NCBI GenBank assembly: GCA_009936695.1
Contig: JAACEA010000563.1
Location: 1 to 9,545 of the forward strand
Length of the DNA: 9,545 nucleotides
Reading direction: 5' to 3'
Source: Planctomycetia bacterium
GTDB taxonomy: Bacteria > Planctomycetota > Phycisphaerae > Phycisphaerales > SM1A02
Shown here piece after piece: positions 6,501-9,545 of this stretch (position 1 is the first letter of the stretch; each line of letters opens with the position of its first letter). The position numbers and the translations under genes are program-made. The notes under the pieces are model-generated. The model did not search any database. It had not been told where the DNA came from and worked only from the letters and a program-made list of their open reading frames with translations.

Positions 6501-8886
6501 ATTCCTCCGCCTCCACGGCGGATCGCTGATCCGCGAGCCGCTTGGAAGTGCTTGCCGAGAGGCTGTCGCCCGTCTCGACCTGCTCGAGGTACCGGGACAG
6601 CATCTCGGCGATCACGGCGTCGAGTTCGATGCTGGTGTAGTCGTCCCCCTCCTGTTCCTCGATCGTGACCCTCGCCAGAACCCGACTTCGACCGATGCGA
6701 TCGAAACCTTCGCTCTCGACGACCATGCGGGCGAGTGCGTCGTCCGGCGAGTACTCGAGGAGTTTGCGGGCGAGTTCCTTCGAGATCTCGGCGTTCGCTT
6801 CACCAGTGGCCGGGTCCTGAGCCTCGAAGCCGGCGAGATCCTCGATCGCGATGAGTCGCTTGAGCGCCTGGATTCTCACGATCCGATCGACCGGAGCCGA
6901 CTCCGGTGAATCGATGATCGACCGAAGGATGCGGCGTCGCTCCGGGATGTCGTTCGACGCTCTGGCGACGTCGTCGCGAGCAAGCAGATCCGCGCCGGCG
7001 ATCTCCGTGGCGATGGCGCTTCGCTGACTCGTCGCCACGTCCCGAAGAATCATGTCCGCCTTCGCCACCGAATCCTCGTCTCCCGTTTCCTGGGCGATCC
7101 GAAGACCTGCCTCGGCCTCGATGCGGGCTTCCTCGATCCTCCCCGCGAGCAGGAGATCCGCAGCCAGACTCAGCAGAAAGGCCGGCCTCTCCGCCAGATC
7201 CGGAAACCGCTGCCGGGCACGCGTCTTCAGACCGACCAGCGCTCCGCGTTCACCCGAACTCGAGAGCGCTTCGATCACCATCTGAAGCTGCGTTCGATCG
7301 AGCAGGGCCTCCATGCCGGCCTCGCTGAGTCGGTTGTAGGCGGAGACTGCGCGAGCGTAGGCGGCGCCCGCCTCTCCCTTTCGACCTGAATCCGTGAGCA
7401 TCCTCGCCCGAAGCACGTCCATCTGGAGCGCGAACGTGTCGGCTTCGGCCGAGTCCGAATCGGTGTTGATCGCATCCGTGTAGACCTCGAAGGCGTCCGC
7501 GATGGCGTCGAACGCCATCTGCTTCTCCTCCGAGGTTTCGAAGACATCACTCTCGAGCTCCCATCGACGCATCGCGACTTGAAGCCGCGCCCGACGGGCC
7601 TCCTTCTGAACGTCCTCGAGAATCACTTCCTGAATGGAGTAGTTCGGGAATGAACCGTCGGCGGCCCGCGGGCCGCCCTGGTAACCTCGCTCGATCGCAA
7701 GGAGTTCCTGGGCCAGCGCATCCCGGGCCTCGAAGAACTCGCGAAGACTGGTCCGCGTCTCTTCGGACGTTGCGTCGAACGGCACGAGGCCGGGCGCGAG
7801 TTCCAGTCGAACCATCTCATGTCGAGCCGACTGGAGTTCCTGAGGGTCGATCGCGTGACTGGCGGAGAGCGCCGCCACGAGCAATTCCGCCCAGGCCCGA
7901 TTCGTGTCCTCGGTCACCGCCGGAGCGCGAGAATCGATGTTCGAACGTCGTCGACCGCCGTCCGCGATCTCCATGATCCTGAGAAGCGTGGGGCGATCCG
8001 TATCCCCGTAGTCGGATGCCGCCAGTCGCGCAGCGAGGTCGCGAATCGCCTGCGGATCCGGGGGTTCGATGGCAAGCCGCTCCGCCTCTCGGCGGTCGAG
8101 CGGGAGAAGAAAACGACGATGTGCCCGTTCCTGTTCGATCGCACCGAACTCGATCGCGTCGCCGGCGGATTCCCTGGCCTCGGCGAGCAGCGTGTCGATC
8201 GGTTCGGAGACCCGGTCGATCGCCTTCGTAGGGATCTGCTCGTTGAATCCCTGTTCCAGCTCGCCTCGGATCAGTCCGAGATGCGTCATCACCAGCGAAG
8301 GATCGATCTCGATCACATCCACGATCCGGTCTCGGAGCTCCACCCACTCCGCGGGGGAATCGTTCGCGGCGTTCCTCCACTCGGGCTGTAGCGACAACGC
8401 CAGCAACGTCGCCTCGAGGTCGGCGGGAAGTCCGATGCCGAGCAGCGGCTGGATCGACGGCTTGTCGATGGCTCCGAGCGCATGCAGCATGGGCAGGAGC
8501 GACTCTCGGACCGCGGCCTCTCGATCCTCCGCCATTTCAGGAGCCGTGCTGTACCGCGCTCGCTGCAGTTGGAGCGCGACCAACTGACGAAAACGGGACT
8601 TGGCCTCGACATCGGTCTCGGGTGACGTCGAATTGACCGCGGCGATCGCCTTTTCGTAGGGCCGGTAGTCGGCGGTCGGATAGGGATCCTTGCCGTTCGC
8701 GCGGAAATACTGCTTCGCGGCCGCGTCGTACTTGCCCTCGGCCATCAGGGCGTCGCCCTTCACGATGAACCGGGTCGGATCCGCTCTCCACTTGACCAGC
8801 ACGAAGCCGGAGATCGCGACCAGCACGATCGCGGAGATGCCGAGAAAGATGGCGAGGAACTTGACGTTGAGCTTCTGCTTGGCCAT
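3550..8886 (-). CDS. Giant membrane-anchored TPR-repeat protein (1778 residues)
   Basis: Residues 1-9 are basic (MAKQKLNVK) and 10-32 form one hydrophobic helix with no cysteine, so this is a signal anchor, not a lipoprotein; the rest is probably outside the inner membrane. A TPR-like unit follows at once (about 37-68, with GDALMAEGKYDAAAKQYFRA). Clear TPR pairs are at about 883-945, 1375-1416, 1603-1690 and 1706-1756, with weaker ones near 1064-1098. Residues 70-870 are helical and acidic without repeats that I can define. No catalytic motif and no C-terminal beta-barrel is visible. TPR scaffolds are common in EPS secretion (AlgK, PelB, BcsC, and PrsT in exosortase loci), but those are lipoproteins or barrel-linked, unlike this one. 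A scaffold role in polymer assembly is inference from context. The ATG at 8886 is the first start codon after the in-frame TGA at 8979-8977 and has GAGGA ten bases upstream. Six cysteines were counted, five of them after residue 1580. Confidence 0.85.
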   Translation of the reverse strand: MAKQKLNVKFLAIFLGISAIVLVAISGFVLVKWRADPTRFIVKGDALMAEGKYDAAAKQYFRANGKDPYPTADYRPYEKAIAAVNSTSPETDVEAKSRFRQLVALQLQRARYSTAPEMAEDREAAVRESLLPMLHALGAIDKPSIQPLLGIGLPADLEATLLALSLQPEWRNAANDSPAEWVELRDRIVDVIEIDPSLVMTHLGLIRGELEQGFNEQIPTKAIDRVSEPIDTLLAEARESAGDAIEFGAIEQERAHRRFLLPLDRREAERLAIEPPDPQAIRDLAARLAASDYGDTDRPTLLRIMEIADGGRRRSNIDSRAPAVTEDTNRAWAELLVAALSASHAIDPQELQSARHEMVRLELAPGLVPFDATSEETRTSLREFFEARDALAQELLAIERGYQGGPRAADGSFPNYSIQEVILEDVQKEARRARLQVAMRRWELESDVFETSEEKQMAFDAIADAFEVYTDAINTDSDSAEADTFALQMDVLRARMLTDSGRKGEAGAAYARAVSAYNRLSEAGMEALLDRTQLQMVIEALSSSGERGALVGLKTRARQRFPDLAERPAFLLSLAADLLLAGRIEEARIEAEAGLRIAQETGDEDSVAKADMILRDVATSQRSAIATEIAGADLLARDDVARASNDIPERRRILRSIIDSPESAPVDRIVRIQALKRLIAIEDLAGFEAQDPATGEANAEISKELARKLLEYSPDDALARMVVESEGFDRIGRSRVLARVTIEEQEGDDYTSIELDAVIAEMLSRYLEQVETGDSLSASTSKRLADQRSAVEAEESRLYESIRSGSDSTSPRVVRYLIRESIGSRRRDLDTAAALLEDLESLEGDSAYLGQMQIVIAKERGDDDGALLLAEEVCGDRGLGTPENRYVYAALLLQRGDRDVAIQQLKLANAQDPTDVRIANALARVLAESGDTDQALDVYRRSALAGGRADPDFQEAWFKAERAFPGGDPSRILKERRRIFQLAPANYSNAIALVQLLKELPVGREDILVEGVNPNTREAEMRPEFGEREWSRLSPAKRQDAIRKLKLERIDEAGKVLDRLLRYDDTDPTIVIAISRYLRASGSPEEAFQTLDDAVARIRSSDEAFTGRRANREALLLVEQGRLIWDSDRNRALEKFYEAEAAQEDGSNQATALIIGILRDRNATQGVIEFSERLFANVKAQGLDQMILRFVARDLINDYLGAFEVDKARALIEEFVDREDPNYSERILLGQLAVTEAAAIRRAAGTFEAMKPYLDEAEAFASTAAEMTKSSGAAQQLWGDTLALRAETDPDPESSRTAFDEAVRHFGIAINMDNTNWEKRRALVLLLARNFRYELAAAELESFVAVRNDVPEASIFLSDLLDRQLGLDAKALTVLQAALALQPTNIRLMSRLAALRAERKEYDKAAEIFAEAFELTSNVSLLKQEVLMRMRRVPADAATVVRLPDRSSDHKRVFMNDPGLAAAYAAAVERQAARKGLGLKQIESIRQQYVTIADQKIEAAGDDEEDLAQARALKAYYLQQIAFWYQWLFGTQVAGLVNSANDEFRFELSQAEAMDAWVRGVSNGQPTLPELLRVATAWRIAGDEDRCMAVLREAMEIPEATEQGRYAALVQLGYVMLRSDDPDCEQAIKVFEQASELRPTEPTVKNNLAYAIATCAGDLERALPLSLDVVAAEPDNAAYRDTLGEIYWRMYEEVEAGELEGWNASELLVKAAQEFQNAIEINPIKVQSWIHLAKVHLAREECGDARSALKKAGDSDPTLSEQVQIDRLMEALAECGKG

Positions 8887-8896
8887 GTCGAACGGG

Positions 8897-8901
8897 TCCT
8901 C
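8897..8901 (-). promoter_or_regulatory. Ribosome binding site of the TPR gene
   Basis: GAGGA, ten bases upstream of the ATG at 8886. The reading frame stays open further upstream to 8976 but contains no ATG, GTG or TTG there, so this site and start go together. Confidence 0.45.
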
Positions 8902-8923
8902 GGGATTCGGACTGCTTGGGCTT

Positions 8924-8931
8924 GGGGGGGG
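8924..8931. repeat. Eight-base G/C homopolymer in the 85-bp gap before the TPR gene
   Basis: Eight consecutive G on the plus strand (C on the coding strand), 38-45 bases upstream of the TPR start. It lies in the gap 8887-8971, which otherwise shows a direct repeat of GTCGCG on the minus strand and no promoter or terminator I can support. Runs of this length are prone to slippage and to sequencing error. A length change here would not alter either neighbouring protein. Confidence 0.6.
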
Positions 8932-8971
8932 ATCGAACCGCCGCGACCTTCGCGACGGCCACCCCTGCTGT

Positions 8972-9545
8972 TCAGGTCACGCGTGTGAAGGTCAGAGCAT
9001 GATCGGAATCGGTTCCGATCTCCGGCGTTGCTGGAACCGTGGTCACCGCGAGTTCATCGTTCTTTCGCTGGTCGGCCTCGATGGTCGGCCAGTCCGGAAG
9101 GATCTGCATGACGGCGGGCACCAGTTCGTCGAGCAGATCCTCGACGATCGGAAGGTACTCCCGGGTCGCCTCGTCGGCACCGGTCTCGGTCTGGAAGGTC
9201 ACCTGGATCTTCAGGTAGTAGGCAGCACGCTCTTTCGGATCGTAGGCGATCGACTTCACGCCGCTCGCCCGAGCTGCATATCGATTGTTGGCGATGAAGA
9301 AATAGCCACCCACGTGAGTGATCCGCTGGTTCTTGGGATCCATGGCTTCGACGACCGAGATCTCGGCCTCGCCGATCGGAAGATGCACGTCGATCAGGCC
9401 CAACACCGGATGGCGGGTGGGAATCCGGTCGTAACGCGTACCCGTCTTGGTGTTCACCAGATCTGTAGGCGTCGCGCCTTCGAAGTCGAGCGCGAGCGGC
9501 TCGACCACGGTCGTCCCGAGCGTCGTCAACCCGGCCGCGTTGAAA
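8972..9545 (-). CDS. EpsI-like exosortase-associated protein, C-terminal part (cut by right edge)
   Basis: 190 C-terminal residues are visible and the frame stays open through the right edge. A TTG at 9529 could be read as a start, but the upstream codons (F-N-A-A-G) continue the same frame, so the gene almost certainly begins outside. The segment GGYFFIANNRYAARASGVKS followed by AAYYLKIQVTFQTE and a helical end, VEDLLDELVPAVMQILPDW, follows the layout of the EpsI family (DUF3485): a Y-W-x-x-N-x-R-like motif, a strand carrying the transported or processed moiety's contacts, then a final helix ending in L-P. EpsI proteins accompany or are fused to exosortases, membrane enzymes linked to sorting of PEP-CTERM-type proteins and EPS loci; their exact biochemical role is poorly known. 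The visible start F-N-A-A-G-L could follow the Cys of the family's C-x-x-x-x-G motif. The family assignment is from remembered pattern only. A tail of about 30 polar residues ends the protein. It lies 85 bp before the TPR gene. Confidence 0.5.
   Translation of the reverse strand, partial: FNAAGLTTLGTTVVEPLALDFEGATPTDLVNTKTGTRYDRIPTRHPVLGLIDVHLPIGEAEISVVEAMDPKNQRITHVGGYFFIANNRYAARASGVKSIAYDPKERAAYYLKIQVTFQTETGADEATREYLPIVEDLLDELVPAVMQILPDWPTIEADQRKNDELAVTTVPATPEIGTDSDHALTFTRVT

Noticed and set aside
4741..6909. Plus-strand open frame of 722 codons
   Set aside because: It is wholly antisense to the TPR gene. Its composition is Arg/Leu/Asp-rich, without membrane segments or motifs. It is a shadow of the coding frame.
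8537..8962. Minus-strand frame of 141 codons crossing the start of the TPR gene
   Set aside because: It is an out-of-frame overlap with an Arg/Pro/Gln-rich translation. The TPR frame has the signal anchor and a ribosome site.
1..9545. Very frequent GATCG/TCGATC strings as possible uptake or repeat elements
   Set aside because: They fall mostly inside genes in codons for Asp, Ile, Ser and Arg, with no regular spacing, so codon choice explains them.

Overview
The window is GC-rich bacterial DNA (roughly 60-65% G+C by eye). All the recognisable genes lie on the minus strand, so transcription runs from high to low coordinates. The gene set suggests an exopolysaccharide (EPS) biosynthesis locus of the exosortase-linked kind. 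High GC, Asp/Glu/Arg-rich proteins and an EPS locus of this type suggest a Planctomycete, possibly of the Phycisphaerae group. That taxonomic guess rests on impression, not on a marker gene.

In transcription order (right to left): (1) 9545-8972, the C-terminal 190 residues of a protein cut by the right edge, resembling the EpsI family of exosortase-associated proteins; (2) 8886-3550, a 1778-residue protein with one N-terminal membrane anchor and a long helical, TPR-rich extracytoplasmic part; (3) 3446-1257, a Wzz-type chain-length regulator fused to a bacterial tyrosine-kinase-like (BY-kinase) ATPase domain whose Walker A lysine is replaced by threonine; (4) 1205-216, an extended-SDR nucleotide-sugar epimerase/dehydratase with intact NAD-binding and catalytic motifs; (5) 219 to the left edge, the first 73 residues of what looks like a WecA/TagO-type polyprenyl-phosphate sugar-1-phosphate transferase, overlapping the epimerase stop by four bases. 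Gaps are 85 bp, 103 bp and about 51 bp, then an overlap, which fits one operon. A possible 17-codon ORF fills the gap between genes 3 and 4.

A working model: the epimerase makes a nucleotide sugar, the WecA-like enzyme starts the lipid-linked unit, the Wzz-like protein controls polymer length or export, and the giant TPR protein acts as a scaffold outside the inner membrane. The EpsI-like protein links the locus to an exosortase, predicted just beyond the right edge. No tRNA, rRNA, CRISPR array, insertion sequence or convincing terminator was seen. The points most worth following up are the degenerate kinase site, the giant TPR protein with its clustered cysteines, and the mini-ORF.
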